A stretch of 64,000 bases of DNA from an uncultured Bacteroidales bacterium (GTDB lineage: Bacteria > Bacteroidota > Bacteroidia > Bacteroidales > UBA932): the NCBI GenBank assembly GCA_900316245.1, contig ONCE01000002.1, positions 1-64,000 of the forward strand, written 5' to 3'. A program made the translations under genes and the position numbers. The notes beneath the pieces were generated by a model. That model was not told the DNA's origin, ran no database searches, and saw only the letters and a program-made list of their open reading frames with translations. The stretch's first letter is position 1, and the number at the start of each line of letters is the position of its first letter. This document shows positions 33,560 through 42,739 of the stretch, piece by piece.

Positions 33560-34167
33560 TTGAAATGCAGGGAGACGATGGGAGCGGAGGTCCGGTTCAA
33601 GGTAGCCTTCCACCAGGCGTCAAACACCACATCGTCCGTGGGCCACTGAAGCCCTTCGGAAGTAACCTTTAAAGAATTGTCAGCGCTGAAAAGCGAGATG
33701 CGGCGGCCTTCACCCAGGTGGAGGTCGCAGCTGTCTGTAATGGCGAAGGCCGTTCCGTAGTCCGATACCATCGACACGCGGCGCTCTCCCAGGTCAAACA
33801 GGCGGGTGTATTCCATCAGCAGGCCCAGGTTGCCAATCGTATGGTCTTCGCGGAGGCCGGTGGCGCCCAGGATGGTAATCTCCTGCACCTCGGGATGCTC
33901 CCGGAGCACCCAGCGCATGGCTTTGGTAAGGTCGTTGTAGTCCTGTTCGCTCTCGGGGTACAGGCAGTCCTTATAGCGCTCTTTGAGTTCCGGGGGAATG
34001 GAATCCATATCTCCCACCACCGCGAGGGGTTGGGCCGATGGATTATACTCCACCCAGCGCTTGAGAGCTCCGTCGCAGCAGACTACGCCTTCGGCCGAAT
34101 CCAGCAGATACAGCGGATACGGCTCGGTAGGGAACGCCCCGTTGCAGAGGATAATGAGGCTATTCAT
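33526..34167 (-). CDS. Thiamine pyrophosphokinase
   Basis: 213 residues. VVGDMDSIP, EQDYNDLTKAM and LGATGLREDHTIGNLGLL are the thiamine pyrophosphokinase signatures (metal-binding Asp residues and substrate loop). It converts thiamine to thiamine diphosphate. It overlaps the LptG-Fmt gene by 8 nt at its start, so coupling is likely. No TPP riboswitch is seen. Confidence 0.94.
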   Translation of the reverse strand: MNSLIILCNGAFPTEPYPLYLLDSAEGVVCCDGALKRWVEYNPSAQPLAVVGDMDSIPPELKERYKDCLYPESEQDYNDLTKAMRWVLREHPEVQEITILGATGLREDHTIGNLGLLMEYTRLFDLGERRVSMVSDYGTAFAITDSCDLHLGEGRRISLFSADNSLKVTSEGLQWPTDDVVFDAWWKATLNRTSAPIVSLHFNHPSALLVMVD

Positions 34168-36613
34168 CTTCCTTGGGTTGGGCCTTGGCCACTTCGGCCT
34201 TGGAGGTGCCTTGGGTTGTGGTATAGGCGGTAGGGTTGCGGAAGCCCAGCAGGAAGGACTTCACATCCATCCGCTTCTTGCCAGCAAGCTGGAGGTCCGT
34301 GATGGCAATGGCGCCGTCCTGGGTGGCAATGGCCAGGTACGTCTTGCCGTCGGACAGGACTGTGCCGGGAGCGGCGTGCAGGTCTTCCCGGATTTCTCCG
34401 AAGTAGATCTTCAATTGGGTAGGAGATACGCCCGCTTCGCCCGGTAGGACAAGCTCAGTGAAGGCGCAGGGGAAGGGGGAGAGGCCGCGGATGAGGTTGT
34501 AGACATTCCTGGAAGTGTCGTTCCAGTCAATGTGCTGCAACTCGCGGGTGAGCTTGGGAGCGGGCTTGAGGAGCTCAGAGCCCTGGATGAAGCTGCGCTG
34601 GACACGCAGTTCCACATTCTTCTGAATGAGGCCTTCCACGGTTTCCACCACCAGCGTGGAGCCCAGTTCCATCAGCTTGTCGTGGAGGTCTCCGGCGGTG
34701 TCCGTAGGCTCGATGTGGCACTCGGAGCGGAGGATGATGCCGCCGGTGTCAATCTTCTGGTCAATCATAAAGGTGGTGACACCGGAGATGTTCTCTCCGT
34801 TGATCACGGCCCAGTTGATGGGGGCGGCACCGCGGTACTGCGGCAGCAGGGCGGCGTGCAGGTTGAAGGTGCCCAGCTTAGGCATGCTCCACACCACTTC
34901 CGGCAGCATCCGGAAGCCCACTACCACAAACAGATCGGCCTTCCAGGCGGCGAGGGCCTTCAGGAACTCCTCGTCCTTGAGTTTCTCCGGCTGCAGCAGG
35001 GGCAGGTCGTGTGCCACAGCGTATTTCTTGACGGCGCTTTCGTTCATCTTGAGGCCGCGGCCGGAGGGCTTGTCGGGTACGGTGACCACGCCCACCACTT
35101 TGTAACCGGCCTTCTGCAGGGCCTCCAGCGGGCCCACCGAGAACTCCGGCGTGCCCATATATACTATACGTGTCTTTCTGAACATACGAATGATTTGACT
35201 CTTGATTTTGCGGAAGCCCGCCTTGAGCAGATCCGTGCTCAGCAGGCTGGAATCCTGGACGGCCTTGATGGTGAGGAAGCCGCCTATGGGCGCCAGGATG
35301 AAGGCCGATATGAATTTTCCGATAAAGGCCGATGTGACACCGTTGTTGCCCAGCCGTTCTCCAATGATGTCAATGACCCAGTATAGCACGAAGAACAGCA
35401 TGGAGATGATGGCCGGAGCACCCAGGCCGCCCTTCTTTAGGATGGCGCCCACGGGAGCGCCTATGAAGAAGAGCAGCAGACAGGCCAGGGCCTGGGCGTA
35501 CTTCTTCCAGATTTCCACATTGGTGCGGTAGATGAGGCGGGTATAGTCGGCCGATTCCATAACCATATTGCGGGCTGCGTTGGCGTACTGCCGGGCGCCG
35601 TTGGCCGCATTGTCATAGGCCCTCTGTTTTTCGCGGAGGTTTCTCCAGGGACCGTTGGTGCGCACGGGCATCACCGTGGAGGAGATGGAGCGCCAGTTGG
35701 TGTCCAGCTGCTTGCGGTTGTCGATGACGCTGTTGCGGAGGAACTCTTCCACGTGGCGGCGCGTTCCGTCGTTCACCAGCGTCATCAGGGAGTCCCTTCC
35801 GTTGTGGAGGGATTTCAGGTTCATCGAACGGACCTGCTCTCCGTAACGGGCGCTGTCGGACTGGTGATAGGCATAGTTCTCCAGGGAAATGACCATCTCC
35901 TCCCGGGAGAAGGCCACCCGCTGCAGGCTTAGGGTGGTATCCCTGTACTTGCGCACGTTCTCTTCCTGGTAGCTTACGCCGTCGTACATCGTAAAGGTGA
36001 GGTAGTCCTTGACCTTGGACATCTTGATGATGCCGCTGTCGGCCACCGTGATGCTGGTATTGCCCTTGGACGAGCTGTGGTCGTACACTTGGATGTTGTA
36101 CATCATCCCGGTCTCCTTGTTGCGCCGCTCCACGCGCAGGATATAGCCGTCAATGCCATCGTAGAAGATGCCGGTGGGAATCTTGATCTCACTCTTGGTG
36201 CGGCGGATGTCGTCTCGCATCGTGTAGATCTGGTTGATGGCGTAGGGGACCAGGCGGTCTCCCACATAGAAGGCGCCTACGCAGATAAGCAGGCACATAA
36301 GGGTCATAGGGGCCAGGACGCGGGTGAGCGAAATGCCGGAGGCCTTGATGGCCGTGAGTTCGAACTTCTCGCCCATATCTCCCAGCGTCATCATCGCGCT
36401 CAGGAGGGTGGCCAGGGGAATGGCCAGGGGGAGCACTTGGAAACTGCCCCACATCATAAACTCAAGGATTACCTTGAATTCCAGGCCCTTACCCACCAGC
36501 TCGTCTATGTATACCCAAAGAAACTGCATGGCCAGAATAAACACCACAATCCCCAGCGTAGCCAAAAACGGCACGCCGAAAGACTTAATGATAAACAGGT
36601 CCAGCTTCTTCAT
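34160..36613 (-). CDS. LptG/LptF-type permease fused to methionyl-tRNA formyltransferase
   Basis: One open frame of 817 residues. Residues 1 to about 476 are a complete LptF/LptG permease: membrane helices near 10-35, 50-75 and 100-120, a periplasmic beta domain, then helices near 375-450. Residues 477-817 are a complete Fmt: MGTPEFSV at 486-493, catalytic Asn584 and His586 in FNLHAALLP, and Asp622 in QKIDTGG. I translated the junction by hand and found no stop. The ATG at 35185 (residue 477) could still serve as a separate Fmt start. LptG helps extract LPS; Fmt formylates initiator Met-tRNA. The LptG C terminus is cytosolic, so the fusion is topologically possible. Confidence 0.88.
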   Translation of the reverse strand: MKKLDLFIIKSFGVPFLATLGIVVFILAMQFLWVYIDELVGKGLEFKVILEFMMWGSFQVLPLAIPLATLLSAMMTLGDMGEKFELTAIKASGISLTRVLAPMTLMCLLICVGAFYVGDRLVPYAINQIYTMRDDIRRTKSEIKIPTGIFYDGIDGYILRVERRNKETGMMYNIQVYDHSSSKGNTSITVADSGIIKMSKVKDYLTFTMYDGVSYQEENVRKYRDTTLSLQRVAFSREEMVISLENYAYHQSDSARYGEQVRSMNLKSLHNGRDSLMTLVNDGTRRHVEEFLRNSVIDNRKQLDTNWRSISSTVMPVRTNGPWRNLREKQRAYDNAANGARQYANAARNMVMESADYTRLIYRTNVEIWKKYAQALACLLLFFIGAPVGAILKKGGLGAPAIISMLFFVLYWVIDIIGERLGNNGVTSAFIGKFISAFILAPIGGFLTIKAVQDSSLLSTDLLKAGFRKIKSQIIRMFRKTRIVYMGTPEFSVGPLEALQKAGYKVVGVVTVPDKPSGRGLKMNESAVKKYAVAHDLPLLQPEKLKDEEFLKALAAWKADLFVVVGFRMLPEVVWSMPKLGTFNLHAALLPQYRGAAPINWAVINGENISGVTTFMIDQKIDTGGIILRSECHIEPTDTAGDLHDKLMELGSTLVVETVEGLIQKNVELRVQRSFIQGSELLKPAPKLTRELQHIDWNDTSRNVYNLIRGLSPFPCAFTELVLPGEAGVSPTQLKIYFGEIREDLHAAPGTVLSDGKTYLAIATQDGAIAITDLQLAGKKRMDVKSFLLGFRNPTAYTTTQGTSKAEVAKAQPKEDE

Positions 36614-36621
36614 TGAGCGTC

Positions 36622-36642
36622 ATACCCGGCTTGACCGGGTAT
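36622..36642. repeat. Palindrome between alaS and the LptG-Fmt gene
   Basis: ATACCCGG-CTTGA-CCGGGTAT, an 8-bp stem immediately after the alaS stop. No U run follows, so it is more likely a REP-like element than a terminator. It leaves only 30 nt between the two genes. Confidence 0.55.
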
Positions 36643-36643
36643 C

Positions 36644-39256
36644 TTAAGCGGTAGCTACTTCTACAAGTTTGTTGAGAGCTTCGGAGAGGCCTTCTACCGT
36701 ACGGCCGCCGGCGGTTGCCAGGCCGGGCTGTCCGCCGCCGCCGCCCTGGATGAACTTGGCGGCTTCGCGGATGTCCTTGCCGGCATTCTTGCCCTTGGCT
36801 ACCAGGTCGTTGGAGTACATAAGTACCAGGTTGGGCTTTTCGTCGTAGGCGAAGGCGCCGGCCAGTACGAAGTTCTCCACCTTTTTCTGCAAAAGCAGGG
36901 CCACGTTGCGAACCAGGGCCGGGTCTATGGAGTTGTCGAAGCGAACCAGCTTGATGCCGTTCACTTCTTCGGCCTTGGTGGCCAGTTTCTCGGCCAGGGC
37001 GGCGGCCTTTTCGTTGGCCACGGCCTCCAGCTGCTTACGGGCCTCGGCGTTCTCCAGCACCAGTTTCTCGACGGCTGCGGTGAGGTCGGGAGCGTTGTTG
37101 AACAAGCCCTTGATGCCTCTCAGAATGTCCTCCGTGTGCTGGATGTTCTCCATCGCGCGGGCGCCAGTGACGGCCTCGATGCGGCGTACGCCGGCGGCTA
37201 CGGCACTTTCGGAAACAATCTTGAACAGGCCGATGGTGCCGGTATAAGGGGTGTGCGTACCGCCGCAGAGCTCAATGGAATCTCCGAAGCGGACCACGCG
37301 GACCACGTCTCCGTACTTTTCTCCGAACAGGGCCATGGCACCCATGGCGCGGGCCTCTTCCATAGTGGCATCTCGCTTTTCGCAGAGCGGGAAGTTGGAG
37401 CGGATGAGTTCGTTTACGCGGGTTTCCACGAAACGCAGCTCTTCGTCGGTCATCTTCTGGAAGTGCGAGAAGTCGAAGCGGAAATAGTCCGGTCCCACGA
37501 AGGAGCCCTTCTGCTCCACGTGCGTACCCAGGGCCAGGCGAAGGGCCTGGTGCAGCAGGTGGGTGCAGGTGTGGTTGTTCTGGATGTGACGGCGGCGGCT
37601 GTTGTCCACCATCAGGGTATAGGCCTGGGTACTGGTGGAAGGCAGACGCTCGGCCAGATGGATGGTCAGGTTGTTCTCCTTGACGGTGTTCAGGATCTGG
37701 ATGCGCTCGCCGTTTTCACCCTCGATGAAGCCGGTGTCACCTACCTGGCCGCCCATTTCGGCATAGAAAGGCGTGCGGTCAAAGACCAGCTGGAACAGTT
37801 CCTTGTTCTTCTGCTTCACGGTGCGCTGTTTCAAGAGGCGGGCCCCCTCTACGCGCAGGGTATCGTAGCCCACGAAGACTACATCGGCCTCTCCAAAGAC
37901 CATCCAGTCTCCAAACTCGTTGGCGGTGGCGTTGCGGGCGCGCTCCTTCTGTTTCTGGAGCTCGGCGTTGAAGCCTTCCAGGTCCACCGTATAGCCTTTC
38001 TCGGAGGCGATGAGCTGGGTGAGGTCGATGGGAAATCCGTAGGTGTCGTACAGTTCAAAGGCGTCGGGGCCGGCCACCATCTTGGTGGCGGCGTTCTTGG
38101 CCATGTTGTCCTCCAGCATGCGGATGCCGCGGTCCAGGGTGCGCAGGAAGGCGTTTTCCTCTTCCTTGATCACGTTGGTGATGAGTTTCTGCTGGGCCTT
38201 CAGTTCGGGATAGGCTTCTCCCATATCGGCCACCAGCTGGGGGATGAGGCGGCAGAGGAAAGGTTCATTGAAGCCCAGGAAGGTATAGCCGTAACGCACG
38301 GCGCGGCGCAGGATGCGGCGGATTACGTAGCCGGCCTTCACGTTGGAAGGCAGCTGGCCGTCTGCAATGGAGAAGGCGATGGCGCGGACGTGGTCTGCAA
38401 TCACGCGCATAGCCACCTGCACATTGCCGCCTTCTTCGTATTTATGGCCGGAGAGGGCCTCCACCTGGCCGATGAGGCCGGAGAAGACATCCGTCTCGTA
38501 GTTGCTCTTCTTGTTCTGGAGAATCATGCACAGGCGCTCGAAACCCATACCGGTGTCGATGCTCTTGGCCGGGAGGGACTCCAGGTGACCGTCGGCCTTG
38601 CGCTCATACTGCATGAACACCAGGTTCCAGATTTCGATGACCTCGTCGTTGTCTGCGTTCACGAGCTCGCGGCCGGGAACCTTGGCAATCTCTTCGTCGG
38701 ATCGGAGGTCAATGTGGATCTCCGAGCAGGGGCCGCAGGGGCCGGTGTCTCCCATTTCCCAGAAGTTGTCGTGTTTGTTGCCGGTGAGCACGTGGTCTTC
38801 CGGAAGGTGCTTGAGCCAGGCGGCCTGGGCCTCGGTGTCCAGGGTGGTTCCGTCTTCTTCGGATCCTTCGAACACGGTGGCGTACAACTTGGTCTTGTCA
38901 ATCTTGTACACCTCCGTGAGGAGCTCCCAGGCCCAGTCGATGGCCTCGGTCTTGAAGTAGTCTCCAAAGCTCCAGTTGCCCAGCATTTCAAACATGGTGT
39001 GGTGACGGCCGTCGTGACCCACGGCTTCCAGGTCGTTGTGCTTGCCGCTCACGCGGAGGCACTTCTGGGAGTCGGTTGCGCGGGGGAACTTGGGGGCGGA
39101 GTTGCCCAGGAAGATGTCCTTGAACTGGTTCATGCCCGCGTTGGTGAACATAAGGGTAGGGTCGTTCTTGATGACCATGGGGGCCGAAGGAACCACGGTG
39201 TGTCCCTTGGAGGCGAAGAAGTCCAGATACTTCTGGCGGATTTCTTTAGATGTCAT
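36644..39256 (-). CDS. alaS: Alanyl-tRNA synthetase
   Basis: An 870-residue class II synthetase. The catalytic core at the N terminus contains [10 protein letters not shown] and NLVFMQYER. The editing domain has [11 protein letters not shown] and CGGTH (zinc ligands), and a C-terminal Gly-rich domain ends [14 protein letters not shown]. Length is normal and motifs are intact. A promoter element lies 40-47 nt upstream. Confidence 0.96.
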   Translation of the reverse strand: MTSKEIRQKYLDFFASKGHTVVPSAPMVIKNDPTLMFTNAGMNQFKDIFLGNSAPKFPRATDSQKCLRVSGKHNDLEAVGHDGRHHTMFEMLGNWSFGDYFKTEAIDWAWELLTEVYKIDKTKLYATVFEGSEEDGTTLDTEAQAAWLKHLPEDHVLTGNKHDNFWEMGDTGPCGPCSEIHIDLRSDEEIAKVPGRELVNADNDEVIEIWNLVFMQYERKADGHLESLPAKSIDTGMGFERLCMILQNKKSNYETDVFSGLIGQVEALSGHKYEEGGNVQVAMRVIADHVRAIAFSIADGQLPSNVKAGYVIRRILRRAVRYGYTFLGFNEPFLCRLIPQLVADMGEAYPELKAQQKLITNVIKEEENAFLRTLDRGIRMLEDNMAKNAATKMVAGPDAFELYDTYGFPIDLTQLIASEKGYTVDLEGFNAELQKQKERARNATANEFGDWMVFGEADVVFVGYDTLRVEGARLLKQRTVKQKNKELFQLVFDRTPFYAEMGGQVGDTGFIEGENGERIQILNTVKENNLTIHLAERLPSTSTQAYTLMVDNSRRRHIQNNHTCTHLLHQALRLALGTHVEQKGSFVGPDYFRFDFSHFQKMTDEELRFVETRVNELIRSNFPLCEKRDATMEEARAMGAMALFGEKYGDVVRVVRFGDSIELCGGTHTPYTGTIGLFKIVSESAVAAGVRRIEAVTGARAMENIQHTEDILRGIKGLFNNAPDLTAAVEKLVLENAEARKQLEAVANEKAAALAEKLATKAEEVNGIKLVRFDNSIDPALVRNVALLLQKKVENFVLAGAFAYDEKPNLVLMYSNDLVAKGKNAGKDIREAAKFIQGGGGGQPGLATAGGRTVEGLSEALNKLVEVATA

Positions 39257-39295
39257 ATATTGAGTACGTTTCTATTATCTATAAGATATAACTTG

Positions 39296-39303
39296 CAAAA
39301 TTA
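39296..39303 (-). promoter_or_regulatory. -7 promoter element for alaS
   Basis: Minus-strand TAATTTTG fits TAnnTTTG, in the divergent gap with the M23 genes. Confidence 0.65.
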
Positions 39304-39376
39304 CACAAATTTCCACGAAAATCCTTGAATGGGGGCACAGAATATGCAAGACAACCCGGGATTGAAAGAAAATTGT

Positions 39377-39384
39377 TAAATTTG
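39377..39384 (+). promoter_or_regulatory. -7 promoter element for the M23 pair
   Basis: TAAATTTG fits TAnnTTTG. It lies downstream of an earlier in-frame ATG at 39325, which therefore cannot be the start; the ATG at 39403 is used. Confidence 0.68.
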
Positions 39385-39402
39385 CGGACTCTACTGCAAA
39401 AG

Positions 39403-40356
39403 ATGGCGAAGAGCAAGAAGAAATACGTGATGAACCCGGAGACCCTTATGGTGGATGTCCAGGAGGAGACCCGTATCCAGGGCTGGCAGGTTCTGGTGGT
39501 GGGCGTCGCGGGCCTGTTTCTGTTCCTGCTCTTTATGTGGGCCAGGGTCTCTGTAATGAAGCAGGACCTTCCCAAAACCTCCATACTCCGGCACCAGAAC
39601 GCGGAGTGGAACACCCGCATAGACCAGATGTCCCAGCAGTTGGACCGCTATGAGGAACTGCTCTCCATGATGGAAGAAAGGGACGACCGTGTGTACCGTT
39701 CCGTCTACGGCCTGGACGAGATTCCGGAGGCCATCCGCCGCTCCGGTTTTGGCGGGGAAAACCGCTACCGGGAACTGGAAGGGACGGCCGTCCTGGACAT
39801 TGCCCGCCGCCTGGACCAGCTGGAAAAACGCGTATACATCCAGTCCAAGTCGTTTGACGACGTGTCCACCCTCCAGCGCACTGCCGGTGACCTGGCCTCC
39901 CACATTCCCGCCATCTCTCCCGTGAATACGGATCCTTCCACATACCGGATGTCCAGCCCCTTCGGCTATCGCGTGCACCCCGTTTTGGGCTATAGAAAAC
40001 GCCATACCGGCATGGACTTCGCCTGCCCGCCCGGCAATCCCATTTACGCCACCGGTGACGGTGTAGTGGTAAAGGTGGCACGCGAGCGCGGCGGCTACGG
40101 CACCCACGTGGAAGTGGACCACGGTTTCGGTTACAAGACGCGTTACGCCCATATGTCCCGCATCGACGTAACCCTGGGCCAGCGGGTAACCAGAGGGGAT
40201 TGCCTAGGTTTGACGGGCCGAACGGGCCTGGTTTCCGGACCGCACCTGCACTACGAGGTGATGTACCGTAAGGAGTACGTCAACCCCGCCTTATATATGG
40301 ACCTCACCATCTCGGCCGAAGACTACGCCGAAATGGTTAAAAAACCCAACAGCTGA
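39403..40356 (+). CDS. M23 metallopeptidase (LytM type), membrane-anchored
   Basis: 317 residues from the ATG after the promoter. A membrane helix (about 30-50), a coiled coil (about 65-150) and a C-terminal LytM domain. Zinc and catalytic residues are complete: HTGMD (first His and Asp), YAHM (His) and PHLHYE (HxH). It should cut peptidoglycan cross-bridges from the periplasmic side or recruit an amidase. The next gene, overlapping by 1 nt, is its paralogue. Confidence 0.9.
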   Translation: MAKSKKKYVMNPETLMVDVQEETRIQGWQVLVVGVAGLFLFLLFMWARVSVMKQDLPKTSILRHQNAEWNTRIDQMSQQLDRYEELLSMMEERDDRVYRSVYGLDEIPEAIRRSGFGGENRYRELEGTAVLDIARRLDQLEKRVYIQSKSFDDVSTLQRTAGDLASHIPAISPVNTDPSTYRMSSPFGYRVHPVLGYRKRHTGMDFACPPGNPIYATGDGVVVKVARERGGYGTHVEVDHGFGYKTRYAHMSRIDVTLGQRVTRGDCLGLTGRTGLVSGPHLHYEVMYRKEYVNPALYMDLTISAEDYAEMVKKPNS

Positions 40357-41279
40357 TGGCCGCCAAGAAGAAAGACAGCAAAACCAAGCAGATTCTGATG
40401 GCCATCCTGCGGTATACGGTGGCATCGGTTTCCACGGGCATTGTGCTCTATATGCTCTTTGCCCTGTTCTTCTCCACCAAGGAAGAACGCCGTCTGGAGA
40501 GGGAAAACCGCCTTTACAGCAATATGTACTCCGGTATGAAAGCCAAGGAAGAGCTCATAGGAGACGTGCTGGAGGGGCTTATGGAAAGGGACGACGCCAT
40601 CTACGAAGAACTCTTCGATACCCCGCCGCCGTCCCTGGAAGAAGTGGGCGGCTACCGCGGCATAGGTATGAACGGGAGCGAAAATATGCCGGAGCGCTAT
40701 TATGTCAAGAAGGCTTCCAGCCAGTCCGACAGCCTCCTTCAGACGGCCCGCGCAATTGACGAAAACTTTGCGGAAGTTTTCCGCATTCTTCAGGAGAAGA
40801 CAGACAGCATACCCCCGCTTTCCCTGCCGCTCAACAATATGTCTTATGTGCAGGTGGGTGCCTCCGTGGGCCTCAAGCACAATCCCATCTATAACCTTCA
40901 GGTGCAGCACGACGGCCTGGATCTCATTGCCCCGCAGGGAGACCCTGTGCTGGCCGCCGCTTCCGGCCGCGTAACCAACGTGACCCGTTCCCGCAAGGGC
41001 CTGGGCAACGAGGTGGTGATCGATCACGGAAATGGCTATGTGACCAAGTACAGCCTTCTGGGAGACATCTCCGTATCCCAGGGAAAAATGGTTAAAGTGG
41101 GTCAGGTGCTGGGTACGGTGGGCGTGTCCACGTTCGTTACAGCCCCTCACCTCCACTTCGAGGTATACCACAACGGAGAAGTCAAGGATCCCATTGACTT
41201 CTTCTTCTCCTCCCTTTCCCCGGAGGACTATTCCCGAATGAGGATTATGGCTGCCAAGACCAGCCAGTCCATGGACTAA
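40356..41279 (+). CDS. M23-family protein with altered active site
   Basis: 307 residues with a membrane helix (about 15-38), a coiled coil and a LytM domain. His185/Asp189 (HDGLD) and His265/His267 (HLH) are kept, but the YxH motif is replaced by KYSLLGD (231-237), so one catalytic His is missing. It may be an activator like EnvC rather than an enzyme. It overlaps the active paralogue by 1 nt; the pair probably arose by duplication. Its stop interlocks with that of smpB in CTAA. Confidence 0.88.
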   Translation: MAAKKKDSKTKQILMAILRYTVASVSTGIVLYMLFALFFSTKEERRLERENRLYSNMYSGMKAKEELIGDVLEGLMERDDAIYEELFDTPPPSLEEVGGYRGIGMNGSENMPERYYVKKASSQSDSLLQTARAIDENFAEVFRILQEKTDSIPPLSLPLNNMSYVQVGASVGLKHNPIYNLQVQHDGLDLIAPQGDPVLAAASGRVTNVTRSRKGLGNEVVIDHGNGYVTKYSLLGDISVSQGKMVKVGQVLGTVGVSTFVTAPHLHFEVYHNGEVKDPIDFFFSSLSPEDYSRMRIMAAKTSQSMD

Positions 41280-41731
41280 TACCCGGATCTATCCATTTCG
41301 CGCCTCAGATCTTTGTCCTTGATGGACTGGCGCTTGTCGTATTCTTTCTTACCCTTGGCCAGGGCAATCACCAGCTTGGCAAAGCCGTTGTCCGCGATGA
41401 AGAGTTTCACGGCCACGATGGTGAGGCCTTTCTGTTTATCGGCCTGCTGCAAATGCCTGAGCTCCTTGCGGTTGAGGAGGAGGCGGCGGTCCCTCACGGG
41501 TTCGTGCTGGCCCCAGCTGCCCCAGTGGTACAGGGCTATGTTCATACCCCTTACAAAGAGTTCGTTGCCCACGAAGAAGCAGTATGCATCCTGCAGCGAG
41601 CACTTGCCGGCGCGGATGGATTTGATCTCCGTTCCCACCAGCTGGATGCCGGCGGTATAGGTCTCCAGGAACTCGAAATCGAACGAGGCCCGGCGGTTTT
41701 TGATCTGTATGGTGCTCTTGGCTTTGGGCAT
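41276..41731 (-). CDS. smpB: SsrA-binding protein SmpB
   Basis: 151 residues with the OB-like SmpB core: RRASFDFEFLETYTAGIQLVGTEIKSIR-type start, GMNIALYH and the basic C-terminal tail KGKKEYDKRQSIKDKD. It binds tmRNA for rescue of stalled ribosomes. The ATG at 41731 follows a promoter directly, so the message may be leaderless. The longer frame to 41926 runs into miaA on the other strand and is not used. Confidence 0.95.
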   Translation of the reverse strand: MPKAKSTIQIKNRRASFDFEFLETYTAGIQLVGTEIKSIRAGKCSLQDAYCFFVGNELFVRGMNIALYHWGSWGQHEPVRDRRLLLNRKELRHLQQADKQKGLTIVAVKLFIADNGFAKLVIALAKGKKEYDKRQSIKDKDLRREMDRSGY

Positions 41732-41738
41732 AGGATTG

Positions 41739-41746
41739 CAAAGGTA
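41739..41746 (-). promoter_or_regulatory. -7 promoter element for smpB
   Basis: Minus-strand TACCTTTG fits TAnnTTTG and ends 7 nt before the smpB ATG. Confidence 0.7.
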
Positions 41747-41771
41747 GCACTTTTTTCGTAATTTCGCCTCC

Positions 41772-42572
41772 GTGAACAAAACCGAGTTACTTCCGGACCG
41801 TCCGGGCATTCCGCCCATGGCCAAACTGCCAGACCCCGAGGTGGTGGATCCCGCCGCCCTGGCCCGGGCGTATGATGCCGGGGACATAGACCTCATCTGC
41901 GTGGTGGGGCCCACGGCTTCCGGCAAAACCCGCTATGCCGTGCAGTTGGCTAAGGCCTTGGCCCCGGCAGAAATTCTTTCGGCCGATTCCCGCCAGGTAT
42001 ATACCGGTATGGACATCGGCACGGGGAAGGACCTCAGGGAGTACGGAGACGTGCCCTATCACCTGATTGACATTGTGCCGGCCGGCAGCAAATTCAACAT
42101 TTACCAGTACCAGGAGGCCTTTGCCAAGGCGTATGCCGATATCCGGAGCCGCGGCGCCATTCCCATCCTCTGCGGAGGCTCCGGCCTGTACATAGAATCC
42201 GTGACCCGGGCGTATAAGTTCGAGAAACAGAACGGGTTACCGGACGACGCCCTCCCGCGCAAACCTTATTATATAGGGACGCTCGTAACCCGGGAGGAGC
42301 GGGTGGCCCGCATCGACCGCCGCCTGGAAGAGCGCCTGCAGGAAGGCCTGGTGGAGGAAATCCGCACCCTGCTAAAGACCGTTCCGCCGGAAGACCTTCT
42401 CTATTACGGCCTTGAATATAAGTTCGTTACCCAGTATGTGCTGGGCCAGTTGTCCTACGAAGATATGGTGGTGGCCCTGGGTAATGCCATCCATCAGTTT
42501 GCCAAGCGCCAGATGACCTGGTTCCGCGGTATGGAACGAGATGGAGTGCAAATTCATTGGGTGCGACCGTAA
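41772..42572 (+). CDS. Compact MiaA-like tRNA dimethylallyltransferase
   Basis: 266 residues from a GTG (an ATG at 41817 is the alternative). GPTASGKT (P-loop), ADSRQVYTGMDIGTGK and LCGGSGLYIES are clear MiaA motifs, and the C terminus HQFAKRQMTWFRGM is typical. The segment that normally follows GGTGLY, the helical insertion with PNDxxRIxRALEV, is missing: only about 15 residues join GLYIES to KPYYIGTLV. The enzyme should prenylate A37 of tRNAs, but the missing insertion leaves substrate choice uncertain. Bacteroidota often carry two MiaA paralogues. Confidence 0.85.
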   Translation: MNKTELLPDRPGIPPMAKLPDPEVVDPAALARAYDAGDIDLICVVGPTASGKTRYAVQLAKALAPAEILSADSRQVYTGMDIGTGKDLREYGDVPYHLIDIVPAGSKFNIYQYQEAFAKAYADIRSRGAIPILCGGSGLYIESVTRAYKFEKQNGLPDDALPRKPYYIGTLVTREERVARIDRRLEERLQEGLVEEIRTLLKTVPPEDLLYYGLEYKFVTQYVLGQLSYEDMVVALGNAIHQFAKRQMTWFRGMERDGVQIHWVRP

Positions 42573-42601
42573 AATTTTTTTGCAAAGCGAAAAACTTTTA
42601 C

Positions 42602-42609
42602 TACCTTTG
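42602..42609 (+). promoter_or_regulatory. Promoter of metK (-33 and -7 elements)
   Basis: TACCTTTG is a full TAnnTTTG, and TTTG at 42579-42582 lies exactly 19 nt upstream. This is the best promoter in the window. It places the SAM-II riboswitch at the very 5' end of the transcript. Confidence 0.82.
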
Positions 42610-42620
42610 CAGCCCCAAAA

Positions 42621-42675
42621 ACATATGTGGATAGATTTGGCTGCTTGCAACCACGTTAAAAAATGCTAAAATTAC
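42621..42675 (+). promoter_or_regulatory. SAM-II riboswitch
   Basis: P1 is ATGTGG (42625-42630) with CCACGT (42651-42656). The loop GATTTGGCTGCTTGCAA matches the SAM-II pattern GAUUU...UUGCAA, and the 3' strand TTAAAAAATGCTAAAA matches the conserved A-rich, GCUAAAA-containing strand of the pseudoknot. It lies upstream of metK (SAM synthetase), so product feedback is expected. Confidence 0.88.
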
Positions 42676-42697
42676 ATTTCATATCAGTGTTTTGTGT

Positions 42698-42733
42698 TTT
42701 TAGCCTCCGCATATGCTCGGGGCTAATTTTTTT
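42698..42733 (+). terminator. Riboswitch-linked terminator before metK
   Basis: TTAGCCTCCG (42700-42709) pairs with CGGGGCTAA (42718-42726) with one bulge, followed by seven T residues, 7 nt before the metK ATG. The 5' arm TTTTAGC (42698-42704) is exactly complementary to GCTAAAA (42665-42671) of the SAM-II 3' strand, which could act as antiterminator when SAM is scarce. Confidence 0.83.
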
Positions 42734-42739
42734 GTATCT

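Noticed and set aside
33526-34167. TPP riboswitch near the thiamine kinase
   Set aside because: The gene is embedded with an 8-nt overlap, leaving no leader for a riboswitch.
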